A stretch of DNA of 64,000 nt from NCBI RefSeq assembly GCF_000721075.1, contig NZ_JOEQ01000002.1, positions 248,001-312,000 of the forward strand. Reading direction: 5' to 3'. This DNA comes from Streptosporangium amethystogenes. GTDB taxonomy: Bacteria > Actinomycetota > Actinomycetes > Streptosporangiales > Streptosporangiaceae. The notes under the pieces are model-generated. The model did not search any database and was not told the origin of the DNA. It was given only the letters and a program-made list of their open reading frames with translations. A program made the position numbers and the translations under genes. Every line of letters begins with the position of its first letter. The first letter of the stretch is position 1. Shown one piece after another: positions 1 to 10,080 of the stretch.

Positions 1-3000
1 GTTGTCGAAATACTCCACCCCCAACGTCCTGTCAGCGGTGATCACCCAGTCGCTGGACCGGTGGGCCTGATGGAGCAGGGTGCCGTCCTTCACATCGAGG
101 CTGAGGGTGATCCTCGGCGCGAGACGCGTTCCCACCTGCCCGGTGGTCACGGCCGAGGCGGCGGCGGAGATGGTCGAGGGCAGCGAGGAGAGCAGATCGG
201 AGAGTTCTTCGGCCCCTTCGATCGGATGAGCCCGGCCGTGACGGGGTTGTTTATGCCAGGCGACGAGGTCCTCGTCCTCAACGTAGCTGACCTTCATGTC
301 CTGCTGGAGTCCGTGAACCTGGGCAAGTCCGTGATCTTCGAGCGGAGCGGCGTCGAACCGCTCACCGCTGAACGCGTCGAGGAGCAGGGTGATGTGCGCG
401 GAATGCTCGCCGCTCGCGGAACGGAACTCCGCCACGGGACGTACGGCTACCGCCAGCTTGGGCGTGATCCCGGAGGCCGTGCGGGTGTGGAACGGTTCCG
501 CCTCCGCGACCGAACTCCACTCCCCCCGGAGCAGTTGGGCCAGGGCGTCTCCGTTGCCGGGAGCCTCGGGATCCGTGGCGAAGAGCCGCACGTCGTAGGT
601 GATCTCCTTCAGGCCCCTCCGGCGCTGAAGTTCGACGAGCATGTCCGCGATCGGCTCGGCCCGGCCCGCGTTGACCGCGCTGATCACCAGCGTGGTGACG
701 TAAGGGTGCAGGCGCAGGTAGCGCTCGACCCGGTCCGCGAGCCGCTTCCCGGAGATCGTCCTGTCACTCGTCCAGCGTTCGGGCAGGCGGAGCGCGGTGA
801 CGAGCGCGGCGAGCACTCCCTGCGGATCCGCGATGTCGGTGGGGAGACAGACGCCCCAGTAGGGGTTGAGATCACTACCGGCGACGGCGAGCCGGCCGTC
901 GGATCGGGGGACGACCAGCGGAAAGCCGAGCGGGGTCATCCCGGTCAGTGATCGTCCCGCGGCGGCGATCACCGCGGCTCCGTTCTCGGCCGCGTCGGCG
1001 AGCCACCGGTGGCCCAGTTCGGCCCAGGTGACGAGCCAGAGCAGGCGGAGCGGATGAGTCGGCGCGACCAGGGTCAGCTCGCTCTCGGCTCCGCGCGGAT
1101 CGGTGTGGTCCACGGTGATGCAGTCGACTTGCAGCATCGCCGTGAGCTCGCGCAGCAGGCCCGCGACCTGATTCTCGTCGGCCCGTTCGGCTCGGTGAAG
1201 TTGCCGGTTCAGCAGGTCACCGTAGGCTTCGGCGTAGGTCTGCGCGAGAGCGCGGACGGCGACCAGGTCACAGCCCTCGACGACCATCGCGTCCGTGCCG
1301 CGGATCGCCTCGAAGACCGCACGGCGCGCCTGGATGAACGCCTCGAACGTGTCACCACCGTCGGTGGACCACACGGGTTCCTCCCGGGTGACCACTCCTG
1401 GCTGATCGGTGTGGACGGGAAGGCGCAGCCGCCCGACGTGATCGGGATCGGCGAGGATCCGCCGTTCCAGTTCGGAGAGCGCAGGCGCCAGCGGGATCTC
1501 GATCTGAGCGTGGGCTCCGAACGCGGCGGAGATGACATGGTGTCCGGGACCGTGCGCGCTCTTCCAGGTGACCGTACGGCACGCCACGTCCCGCCAGTCC
1601 CGGCCCTCTTCCAGCGCCTTGAACTCCAGTCGCCGGAGGGCGTGGGTGACGCCGATCTCCTTCGTGACGCGCTGCTGGGGCGGGGCCTCATCAAGCTCGT
1701 CGTCGGTGACGACCAGGAACCGGTCGCTTTCGTTGAGGTCGTACACACCGTCGGGGGAAGGCCCCATCGCCAGGGGAATGCCCTCGTCGTCTTGGGCGAG
1801 GATCCGGATGTAGTGCCAGCCCTGTTCCAGGTCCGCGCCGCGTAGTTTCTTGAGGATCGCCTTGTAGCCGCTCTTCGCGGTCCTGCTGACCCGGACGGAG
1901 GTGGCCACCCCGGTCGGGCCGGCCTCCTCCGATACCAGTTGAACGGTGAACCTGGTCAGACCGGCGATCCTGCGGGGGTCGGGGGTGACCTCGAACGTGA
2001 CGGGAAGCTGCGTCAGTCCCTGTCTGCCGGCGGGGACGAACAGTTGCCCGGTGAAATTGGCCAGCACGGGGTGGTCCGCGTGCTCGGGCCTATCCCCCGC
2101 ACGGTGAAGATCAAGTTCTCCGACTCTGATGTGAAGCGTCTCGGCGGGGCGTTCCTCCCGCAACGGCCAGTGCTGGAAGGCGAGCTTCCAGTTGGTACGG
2201 TCGATCACGATCCGGCGCGTCCAGGTTCTCGGGTTCTCCAGACCTGTCTGGACCACGAACGTGGCCAGGCGCGCACGGAAGTGGGGGTCGGTCAGGTTCA
2301 GTTCGATGACGCGCTGCCGCTCCGGCCGCTCCGCCCGGGACAGGATCCGCATCTGCTGGAGGTTTCGGACCGCGCGGGTGCGGATCAGCGCGAGGTCGGT
2401 GAAGAGCTCGAAGTCGGGAACCAGTCCCAGTTCGAAGACGGCGGCCCCGGCCGCGGCCGGGTCGAACTCGTTGAGCTGGACTGTGAGCAGGTAACGGGCT
2501 CGGGCCAGTGAGTCACTGTAGGGCCAGTGCTCCTCGGCCAGCACGTCGAAGAGATCGTCCACCGCGCGGCGCAGGTTCTCGGGAAGCTCGGCGAGCAACC
2601 GCTCGGCCAGGCTGGAGTAGACGTCCCCCAGCACGAGTTCCTCGAAGGTGGCCACGTCGAAGGAGTCCTCGGCGCTGGCCCGGGTTCCGGGGGGAACGAA
2701 GACCAGCAGGGGCGGTCGCTGCCGGTCGCGGACCGGGTTTCGCAACTCGATCAGTTTGGTGCTGCTGATCGCCACATCCGAGGCGACAGTGGGCGGACCG
2801 CCGAGGACATGAACCTGCGCGTCGTTGCTCACGGCGGTTCGTACTCTGCGGCAGAGCCGCGCGGCGAGTGCCTCGTCGATGTCGGTGACGCGGGCGCAGT
2901 GCCCCGGCTCCCGTGCCTCCAGCAGAGCGGACAACCTGGGGGTGAGCACCCGTTCCAGCGCCTCGTCGAGGTCCTGGTCGAGTAGTTCGCGTAGTCCTGC

Positions 3001-3006
3001 GCTCAT
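1..3006 (-). CDS. mad8: MADS defence protein MAD8, N-terminal 1002 residues (cut by window edge)
   Basis: The minus-strand frame is open from an ATG at 3006 off the left edge, so 1002 codons are seen and the C-terminus is missing. An AGGA Shine-Dalgarno lies 6 bases before the ATG, and the start is 10 bases after the stop of the preceding gene. The visible part opens with a Leu/Glu/Asp-rich helical segment (LRELLDQDLDEALERVL) and continues as a long soluble protein with no signal peptide or membrane segment. I saw no Walker A motif in it. The family member at this position in MADS is described as an ATP-binding protein, so an ATPase domain, if present, should lie in the missing part. The assignment rests mainly on position as last gene of a mad2-8 type operon. 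Confidence 0.65.
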   Translation of the reverse strand, partial: MSAGLRELLDQDLDEALERVLTPRLSALLEAREPGHCARVTDIDEALAARLCRRVRTAVSNDAQVHVLGGPPTVASDVAISSTKLIELRNPVRDRQRPPLLVFVPPGTRASAEDSFDVATFEELVLGDVYSSLAERLLAELPENLRRAVDDLFDVLAEEHWPYSDSLARARYLLTVQLNEFDPAAAGAAVFELGLVPDFELFTDLALIRTRAVRNLQQMRILSRAERPERQRVIELNLTDPHFRARLATFVVQTGLENPRTWTRRIVIDRTNWKLAFQHWPLREERPAETLHIRVGELDLHRAGDRPEHADHPVLANFTGQLFVPAGRQGLTQLPVTFEVTPDPRRIAGLTRFTVQLVSEEAGPTGVATSVRVSRTAKSGYKAILKKLRGADLEQGWHYIRILAQDDEGIPLAMGPSPDGVYDLNESDRFLVVTDDELDEAPPQQRVTKEIGVTHALRRLEFKALEEGRDWRDVACRTVTWKSAHGPGHHVISAAFGAHAQIEIPLAPALSELERRILADPDHVGRLRLPVHTDQPGVVTREEPVWSTDGGDTFEAFIQARRAVFEAIRGTDAMVVEGCDLVAVRALAQTYAEAYGDLLNRQLHRAERADENQVAGLLRELTAMLQVDCITVDHTDPRGAESELTLVAPTHPLRLLWLVTWAELGHRWLADAAENGAAVIAAAGRSLTGMTPLGFPLVVPRSDGRLAVAGSDLNPYWGVCLPTDIADPQGVLAALVTALRLPERWTSDRTISGKRLADRVERYLRLHPYVTTLVISAVNAGRAEPIADMLVELQRRRGLKEITYDVRLFATDPEAPGNGDALAQLLRGEWSSVAEAEPFHTRTASGITPKLAVAVRPVAEFRSASGEHSAHITLLLDAFSGERFDAAPLEDHGLAQVHGLQQDMKVSYVEDEDLVAWHKQPRHGRAHPIEGAEELSDLLSSLPSTISAAASAVTTGQVGTRLAPRITLSLDVKDGTLLHQAHRSSDWVITADRTLGVEYFDN

Positions 3007-3016
3007 CGGAGTCCTG

Positions 3017-4600
3017 TCAGGCCGGTACGACGTAGCGGGGTGTGATGGTCTGGGTGAGGTAGGCGTCCGACATATCGGAGTAGAAGCCGATCTCACGGAG
3101 ACGTGCGGTGAAAGCCCTTACGTTCTCGCGGAGGGCGGCCTGATCCGTGATGCCCGCCCGGCCGAAGCCGTCACCCGGGGGAAGGCGATCGATGTAGAGC
3201 CCGTAGCGCTTTCGCAGAATCGTCAGAAACTGGTCCACCCGGAGCGGAGCGGTGTGAAATCCCTGGGATCCGCCGGGGTGGAGCAGTGCGATCTGCAGGA
3301 GCACCTCCAGCAGCCGGCTGTCCAGCACGAAACGTCTCTCCCCCCGGCGCGGCTGAGCGATCATCGCCCCGGGACGGTTCTTCAGCAGCAGTGAGTCAAG
3401 GCACTCGGTGACGTACTGGCGGTGGAACCGGACCCGGAAGGCCGCGATGACGTCGATGTACGTGCTGAAGGGGTCGAGTCCCAGTTCCAGGATCTGGGTG
3501 ATCGTGGTGTCGAGCTCCTCCTCCGCGGCTTTGGAACTCTCCAGCACCCGGTTCAGCCTGGCCCCGGCGAACTGGGAGCGTTCCGCGGCGTAGGCGGAAC
3601 CGAGCAGCACCACCAGGTCCTCGATCTTGAAAATCCCACCCGGGGGTTTGCCGAGTTTGTTGAGCCTCACCAGGTTCTGTGCGAAGTCCTCCAGCTTCTT
3701 CACGCAGAAGGTGGCGCGTACGAATTCGGGGATGCGCCCGTACCACACCGATGTGCCGCGCTCGGCGAGCCGGGCGACCGGTGTGCCGGGGATCCCGCCG
3801 ACGTCGAGAAAAAAACCGCCGCTCGGACCCGGCTGCTCTCCCCTCACCCACGCGGGAAGCAGCTTCATGATCTGCAGGTGGTAGAGGGCCAGATGGAAGG
3901 CGAAGAGGATCTTCAGGTAGTCGACCAGTACGGACCGGGGAATCAGGTGCTGATGGAAGAGGAGCCGGACGATGTCGTCCGCCAGCAGGTCGGACGCGCC
4001 GGGATACAGCGGCGGATGGGAAACGCGGTCCTTCCCCCCGGCCGGTCTGTCGGTGATGTTTTTTCTGACCGCCTCGGACAGGTTGATGAGCGCCTGGGTC
4101 TCCACATCGATCTCCACCCCAAGCTTGGGCGTCTCGGTGTTCGCGTCCACCCCGGCGAAGAAGAAGGTCTTCAGATACTGCAGGGTCTTGATCCCCCTGC
4201 CGTCCGAAGCGTGCTGGATCATCGCGTAGAGCTGCTCGTCCACCCCGGACGGCCGGGAACGCCGGGAGTTGCGGAACCGGTAGGTGAATCCGTGCAGGGG
4301 CCGCAGGCCGGCGACCATCTGGTTGGGCTTACCCCGGTTGACGAGGTCCAGCAGATGGGTCTCCATCCACCTGCGGGTGATGTCCCGCTCGAACCCCTTG
4401 AACAGCTCGCGGTGTTCGTGCACGGTGTCGACGAAGTCCTCAACGGTGAGGTCCGCGGACCTCGCCAGCACGCTCGGGGCCCCTCCCCACCACAGCCGGG
4501 GGAGGAACGCGGTCAGCACCCGGTCCATCTCCACCTGCTTGTAGTCGACATGGGTCACGCCCGGATGACGGAACTCCCGGTCCCCCCGGTGCAGGGTCAT
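3017..4600 (-). CDS. mad7: MADS defence protein MAD7 (function unknown)
   Basis: This is a 527-residue soluble protein whose ATG overlaps the TGA of the kinase gene (ATGA), with a good AGGGGAG ribosome site 6 bases upstream. I recognise no catalytic motif: no P-loop, nuclease or methylase signature, no signal peptide and no convincing membrane helix. Stretches around residues 215-245 and 300-330 look helical. The call comes from position between the kinase-like and the large terminal gene, which is where MADS operons carry the uncharacterised MAD7. It is presumably a structural or effector partner of its neighbours, since all genes are translationally coupled, but that is inference. Confidence 0.6.
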   Translation of the reverse strand: MTLHRGDREFRHPGVTHVDYKQVEMDRVLTAFLPRLWWGGAPSVLARSADLTVEDFVDTVHEHRELFKGFERDITRRWMETHLLDLVNRGKPNQMVAGLRPLHGFTYRFRNSRRSRPSGVDEQLYAMIQHASDGRGIKTLQYLKTFFFAGVDANTETPKLGVEIDVETQALINLSEAVRKNITDRPAGGKDRVSHPPLYPGASDLLADDIVRLLFHQHLIPRSVLVDYLKILFAFHLALYHLQIMKLLPAWVRGEQPGPSGGFFLDVGGIPGTPVARLAERGTSVWYGRIPEFVRATFCVKKLEDFAQNLVRLNKLGKPPGGIFKIEDLVVLLGSAYAAERSQFAGARLNRVLESSKAAEEELDTTITQILELGLDPFSTYIDVIAAFRVRFHRQYVTECLDSLLLKNRPGAMIAQPRRGERRFVLDSRLLEVLLQIALLHPGGSQGFHTAPLRVDQFLTILRKRYGLYIDRLPPGDGFGRAGITDQAALRENVRAFTARLREIGFYSDMSDAYLTQTITPRYVVPA

Positions 4601-7600
4601 GGCTTACTCCCCTCGGTGACGGGCAGCATGAGGAGCCTGCCGCCGGGATCGCGCCGGATCCGGTACAGATCCCGGCCGCCGGTGGTGAGCAGCACCTCCT
4701 GGTACGGTGCCGCGGACAGCTCGTTCTTGAAGATCGTCAAGCCGAGGTAGAGTCCCTGCCGCTCGGCCACTCCGGGCAGGTAGCCGTCTCGCAGCCGGGA
4801 CAGCAACTCGTAGAGGTCGAGCCGGATGCGCAGCCGCGCCCGCCGCTCACCGCCCCCGTGGTAGCTCAGCAGCAGTCCGTCCGGCTGCTCCTCAAGGTAG
4901 GGCGACGGCTCGGGCACCGTGGTCGTCAGCGACAGCTCGGCCGCCGGGAAGAGCCGGTAGCTGCGGATACTTCCTCCGGTGACCTGCCTGAGCTGCAGCG
5001 CCAGCACGTCCCCGAGCCGGTCGGGGTCGGGAAGCCCCTCCCCCCGGTTGATCGCCCGGATGATCTCCGGCAGGTGGTCGGCGACACCCGCCGGATGACT
5101 GAGCAGCTCCAGGAACCGCCCGGCGGACCGGTAGGGCAGCAGCAGCCGTGCGCGCCTGTCCTCGACGCACTCGAAGTAGAAGCGCCGCCGGGCGGCGGCG
5201 ACGTAGCGCAGATGCGCCGCCACCTGCGCGGCCGACGGCGCGGCGCTTCGGGGAAGTCGGCTGAAGAGCTCGCCCAGCAGCCCCACGTCGTACTTCTCAC
5301 GCCGGTCGACGGTCATGACGGCCTGTCCCGCGTCGGGGCCGACGTAGTTGATCTGACGGTCCAGCGCGGGATCGGGCACCGTGGCGACATCCACCTGGCG
5401 CAGGAAGGCGAGCAGCCTGTCCTTGGTCTCCGGAGCACCGGCCCAGCTGTTGAAGTAGAAGCTGTCCAGGATCGTCTCGGCGTCACCGTCTCGGTAGAGC
5501 TCGCGGATCTGCTCGCAGCTCCGGCCCGAGGTGAGGGTGAACGCCAGGCCCGACCGGAGGTCGCGCAGGGTCGTGTGCAGGTGACCGCGGAGATGCGCCA
5601 GCGTGTAGAGGTCCCGTAGCCGTCCGGTCACCTTGGGACCGGCGCTGGAGTGGGCGAAGGTCCGCGCATTGTGCGGGGCGTAGCAGACCTTCACCAGCTC
5701 ACACGAGTCGCAGGCCTCCCAGAGGCGCTCGTGGGTCATCCGGCCGAGCACCCGGTTGAAGATCGACTCATCGTCTCCGGCGACGACGCTCCGCCGGTTG
5801 AGGTTGACCACGGCCACACCGCCGGTCTCCTGCTCACCGTCGAGGCCCGCGCGGACCGTCGCGGCCAGGTGGGGAAATCTCTCCTCGTGCGTGGCGAGGA
5901 AGTCGATCAGACGCCCCTCGTTGATCGCGATGAGGCGGGTCTCCCCCGCGTCGGCGGCGGGGCCGTCTCCGGTGAAGGGCGCGAAGAAGTCGAGCAGCAC
6001 GTCGTCGTTGGCCCGGTCACCCTCGTCCTGGCTACCGTCGTGGTTGATCCGCAGCCATCGGCCACCGGGCAGCCTGACGTCGGCACCGTTCTCCCTCGGC
6101 TCACCCGGCTCGGCCCCGCGTTTACGCACGTAGCCGACCAGGTGCTCCAGGAACGCGGTCTTGCCGTCCCCGGCGTTTCCGGTGATCACCACGAGGGTGT
6201 AACGGCCGGCGCGGATGTCCGGGATCAGCCGGTCGTCGAGCGCCGTCGGCACATACAGGTCGAACGGGTCGGCCCCTCGGGTACCCGCGTTACTACTGCT
6301 GCTCTGGCTGTAGAGGGTCTGCAGGTGGGCGACGAACGGGTTGGCCTCTCCCGCCGGAGGCCGGGGAAGCGATTCGGGCTCCGGCGGGAGCCTTGGCCGG
6401 TGGACGTCCTCGCCGATCGCCGTCAACGCGGCGAGCAGATCGGCGGCACTCGCGTAACGGTCACCGCGGAGCGGGGCGATCGCCCTGGTCAGGGTCAAAA
6501 CCAGGGCGTCGGAAAGGTCACCGAGATCGGGGAATGAGGAGGGGGCGACCGGCTGCTCGCCGAACGCACGCTGTGGGGCGGCGAACGGCCACTCCCCGGT
6601 GACCAGTTGGTACAGGGTCAGCCCGAGGCCGTACACGTCGCGATCGGCGAGGTCGGCCACGGTGGGTGGGCCGGAACCGCTGTCCGGCGGCGCGTATCTC
6701 CCGGTGCCCCCCGCCTTCGACAGGCTGGAGTCGGCGGTGACCGAGACGTTGAAGTCGATGATCTTGCAGCCGCTGTCGGTCCGCAGCAGGTTCCTCGGCT
6801 TGATGTCGCAGTGGTAGATCCCGTTGCCGTGCAGGTAGACGAGCCCCTTGGCGACGTCGATACCCAGCTTGACGGCGTCCGCCGGGCCGAGTGGCCTTCC
6901 CTTGATCAGCTCATGGACGTCCTGCCCGTCGACGTACTCGAAGACGAGGTACGGGATGTCGGTGCCGCCCAGGTAGTCGGCGTGCTCCACCTTGACCACG
7001 TTGGGGTGCGACAGCCCGCGCAGCACGTGGTACTCCTGCTTGAGCCGCTCGGTCAGCGACTCGCGGTCCTTGAGCACGAGCTTGACGACCCGGTCGGTGG
7101 AGGCCAGGTTGTCGTAGACCTGGTAGACCACGCCGAAGGTCCCCGACCCCAGCTTGCGGCGCACCGTGTGCGCCCGGGTGAGCTGGTATCCCTCGGGAAG
7201 GTTCTTGTGGTCCGGCCCCTTCCGCCCGGCCGTCCCCTCTCCGCCCTCGGAGCCCTGACCGCCCTGACCGCTCTCGCCGTCGCCTTTCGTCGCACGCCGG
7301 AGCAGGTCGAGAGCCTCGGCCGCGGACGGGCGGGCCGAGGGCGCCCGCGCGCACATCCGCCGCAGCAGCCCGGCCACCTCCTTCGGCACCCCGGAGGAGG
7401 TCAGCACCGATGAGGGCAAAACGCTGCCCTTCTCGAACTGATCCGCGGTGGTGGCGAACGGCAACTCTCCGGTGAGCAGCTGAAAGGCGATCACTCCGGC
7501 GGCGTAGACGTCCGAGGCGCGGCTCATCGCCTGGGCCCGCGACTGGCACTCGGGCGCCACATAGGCCGGGTCGAGCGCCTCGGCGAGCCGCTGGACGACC

Positions 7601-8667
7601 GTGTGGGGCCGAGGATCCTCCGGCCGGGCGTAGTCGAACCCGGTCAGCAGGGCGCGTCCGCCCTCGGTCACCAGCACCGCGGCCGGGGACAGCGCCCGGT
7701 GGATCACCCTGAACCGGTGGGCGTGCGCCAGCCCGCGCAGCATGTCACGGATCACCAGGAGCTTGGCGTCGGCGCCGAGCGGCTGCCTGGGGTCGTTCAG
7801 CCGCAGGTGCAGCGCCTGGCCGTGCACGTCATCCATGACCAGCACGAACTGGCTCTCGTCCTCACCGGCGAAGAAGTCGCGCCGGCCGACGATGTGCGGG
7901 CTTGGCGGCATCTTGGCCAGCACCTCGTAGGCGTTGGCGATCGCGATCCGCTCGGCGTTCCGCACCTCCTCCGGCTGGAACGGGTCGGCGCGGTAGACCC
8001 GCAGCAGCACGGTCTCCGAGGAGGTCACGGTGGCGTTGGCCGCGCGGTACTCGGTCACCTCGTCGGTGCCGCCGAGCCGTTCCCGCACCACCCAGTTGCC
8101 GAACCGCTGCGGCCCGGTCGGCCTGCGCACCGTCCCCTCAAGCGCCTCGACGACATCTTCGCGGTACGGCGACATGTCCCGGGTGAGGCCGGAACGGACC
8201 CGGGAGACGTCGGCCAGCGTACGGACGAGCAGGGCGAGTGTCGTGACGTCGTCGGCGTCGGCGTCCGGTCCGTCGTCGGGGTCGATCAGGCGGGCGTCTT
8301 CGGCGGTGAGGAGCACGAGCGCGTCGACGTAGATCCGGTCGAGCGCGGGCCGGGACCGCTCCAGCGTTCCCTTGAGCGCACGGGCGTGCCCGCGCAGTTT
8401 GGCCACCGGCGAGCCGTACGGCGCCCGCCGGGACGGATACCACTTTCGGCCCGCCACCTCGATCCGGCCCCGGGTGCCCTTGACGTCGATCAGGCAGACC
8501 GAGTGTCCGGTCACCACGACGAGATCGACCTCGTATCTGCCGCCGTGCACCGGGATCTCGATGTTGTGCAGCACGAGCCAGTCATCGGGAGCATGGTCGC
8601 GCAGGTGCGCGATCGCCATGCGCTCCGCGTCGTTGACCGGGGGGCCGCCACCGACGATGTGAGCCAT
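4597..8667 (-). CDS. mad6: MADS kinase-like protein MAD6: NERD + pseudokinase + Ser/Thr kinase + P-loop ATPase
   Basis: This is a 1356-residue multidomain protein. Residues about 15-110 form a NERD domain with an intact nuclease-type core (E46-V-D48, then D61-V-K63). Residues about 190-460 are a protein-kinase fold lacking key residues: the catalytic loop reads HRALSP instead of HRDLKP and the DFG position reads TGFD. Residues about 500-750 are a second kinase domain that looks active, with the glycine loop GSGTFGVVY (507-515), K529, catalytic loop CDIKPRN and IDFN. A linker leads to a Walker A GNAGDGKT (830-837), and a Cys cluster (C985, C988, C994) may bind zinc. The layout recalls PglW of the Pgl/BREX type 2 systems. 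It starts 4 bases after the HsdS-like gene and overlaps the next by 4 bases. In MADS this slot is the protein kinase. Confidence 0.8.
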   Translation of the reverse strand: MAHIVGGGPPVNDAERMAIAHLRDHAPDDWLVLHNIEIPVHGGRYEVDLVVVTGHSVCLIDVKGTRGRIEVAGRKWYPSRRAPYGSPVAKLRGHARALKGTLERSRPALDRIYVDALVLLTAEDARLIDPDDGPDADADDVTTLALLVRTLADVSRVRSGLTRDMSPYREDVVEALEGTVRRPTGPQRFGNWVVRERLGGTDEVTEYRAANATVTSSETVLLRVYRADPFQPEEVRNAERIAIANAYEVLAKMPPSPHIVGRRDFFAGEDESQFVLVMDDVHGQALHLRLNDPRQPLGADAKLLVIRDMLRGLAHAHRFRVIHRALSPAAVLVTEGGRALLTGFDYARPEDPRPHTVVQRLAEALDPAYVAPECQSRAQAMSRASDVYAAGVIAFQLLTGELPFATTADQFEKGSVLPSSVLTSSGVPKEVAGLLRRMCARAPSARPSAAEALDLLRRATKGDGESGQGGQGSEGGEGTAGRKGPDHKNLPEGYQLTRAHTVRRKLGSGTFGVVYQVYDNLASTDRVVKLVLKDRESLTERLKQEYHVLRGLSHPNVVKVEHADYLGGTDIPYLVFEYVDGQDVHELIKGRPLGPADAVKLGIDVAKGLVYLHGNGIYHCDIKPRNLLRTDSGCKIIDFNVSVTADSSLSKAGGTGRYAPPDSGSGPPTVADLADRDVYGLGLTLYQLVTGEWPFAAPQRAFGEQPVAPSSFPDLGDLSDALVLTLTRAIAPLRGDRYASAADLLAALTAIGEDVHRPRLPPEPESLPRPPAGEANPFVAHLQTLYSQSSSSNAGTRGADPFDLYVPTALDDRLIPDIRAGRYTLVVITGNAGDGKTAFLEHLVGYVRKRGAEPGEPRENGADVRLPGGRWLRINHDGSQDEGDRANDDVLLDFFAPFTGDGPAADAGETRLIAINEGRLIDFLATHEERFPHLAATVRAGLDGEQETGGVAVVNLNRRSVVAGDDESIFNRVLGRMTHERLWEACDSCELVKVCYAPHNARTFAHSSAGPKVTGRLRDLYTLAHLRGHLHTTLRDLRSGLAFTLTSGRSCEQIRELYRDGDAETILDSFYFNSWAGAPETKDRLLAFLRQVDVATVPDPALDRQINYVGPDAGQAVMTVDRREKYDVGLLGELFSRLPRSAAPSAAQVAAHLRYVAAARRRFYFECVEDRRARLLLPYRSAGRFLELLSHPAGVADHLPEIIRAINRGEGLPDPDRLGDVLALQLRQVTGGSIRSYRLFPAAELSLTTTVPEPSPYLEEQPDGLLLSYHGGGERRARLRIRLDLYELLSRLRDGYLPGVAERQGLYLGLTIFKNELSAAPYQEVLLTTGGRDLYRIRRDPGGRLLMLPVTEGSKP

Positions 8668-8670
8668 GAA

Positions 8671-10080
8671 CTACCGCGCCGCCTCTCTCACTGCCGCGTC
8701 AAGCAGGGCAAGAGCCTGATCCTCCTTCATATCGGCCTCATCCCGCCACCGATATGCCTGCCTTACCGTCTCCGCGATCCGCTCTCGATCTTCCGGGGTG
8801 CACTCGGGCACGGGAATCTGCCGCCGAAGTCCCTCGTGAATGTCCTGCTGCTTTCCACCGGTACTCATTGACCGGATAACTCGAAAAACCACCTCCGATC
8901 GCAAAAAAGCGAAGAGGTAGGCACCAGAGAAGTCGTCATCCGCCGATACCACACGAAGAAAATCTTCCGAGTAACCGTGCTTAAGCCAGCTTCCAGTAAC
9001 AAAAAGAGCTCTCGAATAGACCTCACTGTCACCCAAAGTTCCACGTGCGGCCACCAAAATGGTTTCATCATCGGCTCGCACCATTTGAAGATCAGTGGAG
9101 CTGAGCGCAATCCATCGACCTTCAGGACGAAGCCAGAATCCTTGCCGCTGACCGATGAGTTTCACTCCACTCACAGGATCACTATCAATCCGTTTGAAGC
9201 GGTTCCCGCGGCTAAGTTGTCCCCCCGAGCAGATTTCCCCAAGGGTGCGGTGGGGAACGGAGCGGAGGGTCTCGATGAGGCGCTGGGCTCGGGGGGAGAA
9301 GTTGAGCGCGCGCAGCGATGTGGGGGTGAGGCCGGAGACGGAGAAGTCGAGGTCACGGGGCAGGTCGTGCCAGTTGAAGTCGATGAGCTCGGGCAGGCCG
9401 GCGCTTTTGAAGAGGTCCTGGGTGGCATCGGTGATTCCGGCCTGGAACCGTGCCCGGAGCACCATGGCTTCCTGGATCAGGAAGTCGATCCGCCGCTCGA
9501 CCTCGGCATCGACCCGGGGAACGGGAAGATCCACGATATGCGAGGGCTCGATATGCCTGACACTTGTCCCGTAAATCCCCCCCTTAATCATTGGCACCCC
9601 GAAAGGGCTGGCGAGGAAGGTGTAGAGATATCCTGCGGAAATCCGACTCAAGTCGGGAACAACACGTAGGACATGCTGACTGCACGCATATCCATCCATA
9701 TCAAGACGTGCGTAAGTAACCCTCCCCGCCGTCATCCCCGAGCAAGTGATAAGAGTCCACCCAGGCTCAAGTCCAAGATTGGAATTGACTTGAAACGAAT
9801 TTTTAGTGATCATCGCGAGAGAAGACAGATCAGACTGGAAGATATCCGCGCTGGAGAGGAAGGGAACACCGTGCTCCGGATCGGTGGTCCAGTGCCTCTT
9901 GAACCTTCCGGCGTTGAAGATTCCCTCGGTGACCTCTCCAAGAGACTCGGTCCGAGGCAGTCGCTTCAGGAACATCCGCGCCGCGTAGGAGTCCGAGATG
10001 TAAGGGCCGGGGTCGAGGCGGAAGCTCTGGTCGGCCAGCCAACTGGCACGGACGGGGTTGTCGAGTTCGGCAAGCTTCAC
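8671..10080 (-). CDS. mad5: MADS HsdS-like specificity subunit MAD5
   Basis: This is a 469-residue type I restriction specificity subunit that would direct the partner methylase to a bipartite DNA target. Two target-recognition halves are visible, roughly residues 40-210 and 280-440. Each opens with a short helical segment (LKRLPRTESLGEV; LIETLRSVPHRTLGEI) and ends before a conserved-helix-like spacer (VERRIDFLIQEAMVLRARF; DRERIAETVRQAYRWRDEADM). The GTG start overlaps the previous TGA (GTGA). The recognition halves are clearly lower in GC, with A/T runs near 8870-9100 and 9690-9830, than the spacers and every neighbouring gene. That is typical of exchanged recognition domains. Confidence 0.85.
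   Translation of the reverse strand: MKLAELDNPVRASWLADQSFRLDPGPYISDSYAARMFLKRLPRTESLGEVTEGIFNAGRFKRHWTTDPEHGVPFLSSADIFQSDLSSLAMITKNSFQVNSNLGLEPGWTLITCSGMTAGRVTYARLDMDGYACSQHVLRVVPDLSRISAGYLYTFLASPFGVPMIKGGIYGTSVRHIEPSHIVDLPVPRVDAEVERRIDFLIQEAMVLRARFQAGITDATQDLFKSAGLPELIDFNWHDLPRDLDFSVSGLTPTSLRALNFSPRAQRLIETLRSVPHRTLGEICSGGQLSRGNRFKRIDSDPVSGVKLIGQRQGFWLRPEGRWIALSSTDLQMVRADDETILVAARGTLGDSEVYSRALFVTGSWLKHGYSEDFLRVVSADDDFSGAYLFAFLRSEVVFRVIRSMSTGGKQQDIHEGLRRQIPVPECTPEDRERIAETVRQAYRWRDEADMKEDQALALLDAAVREAAR

Noticed and set aside
61..2985. Several long plus-strand open frames opposite mad8
   Set aside because: They mirror the real minus-strand gene in GC-rich DNA, lack ribosome sites and have Arg/Gly/Pro-rich shadow composition.
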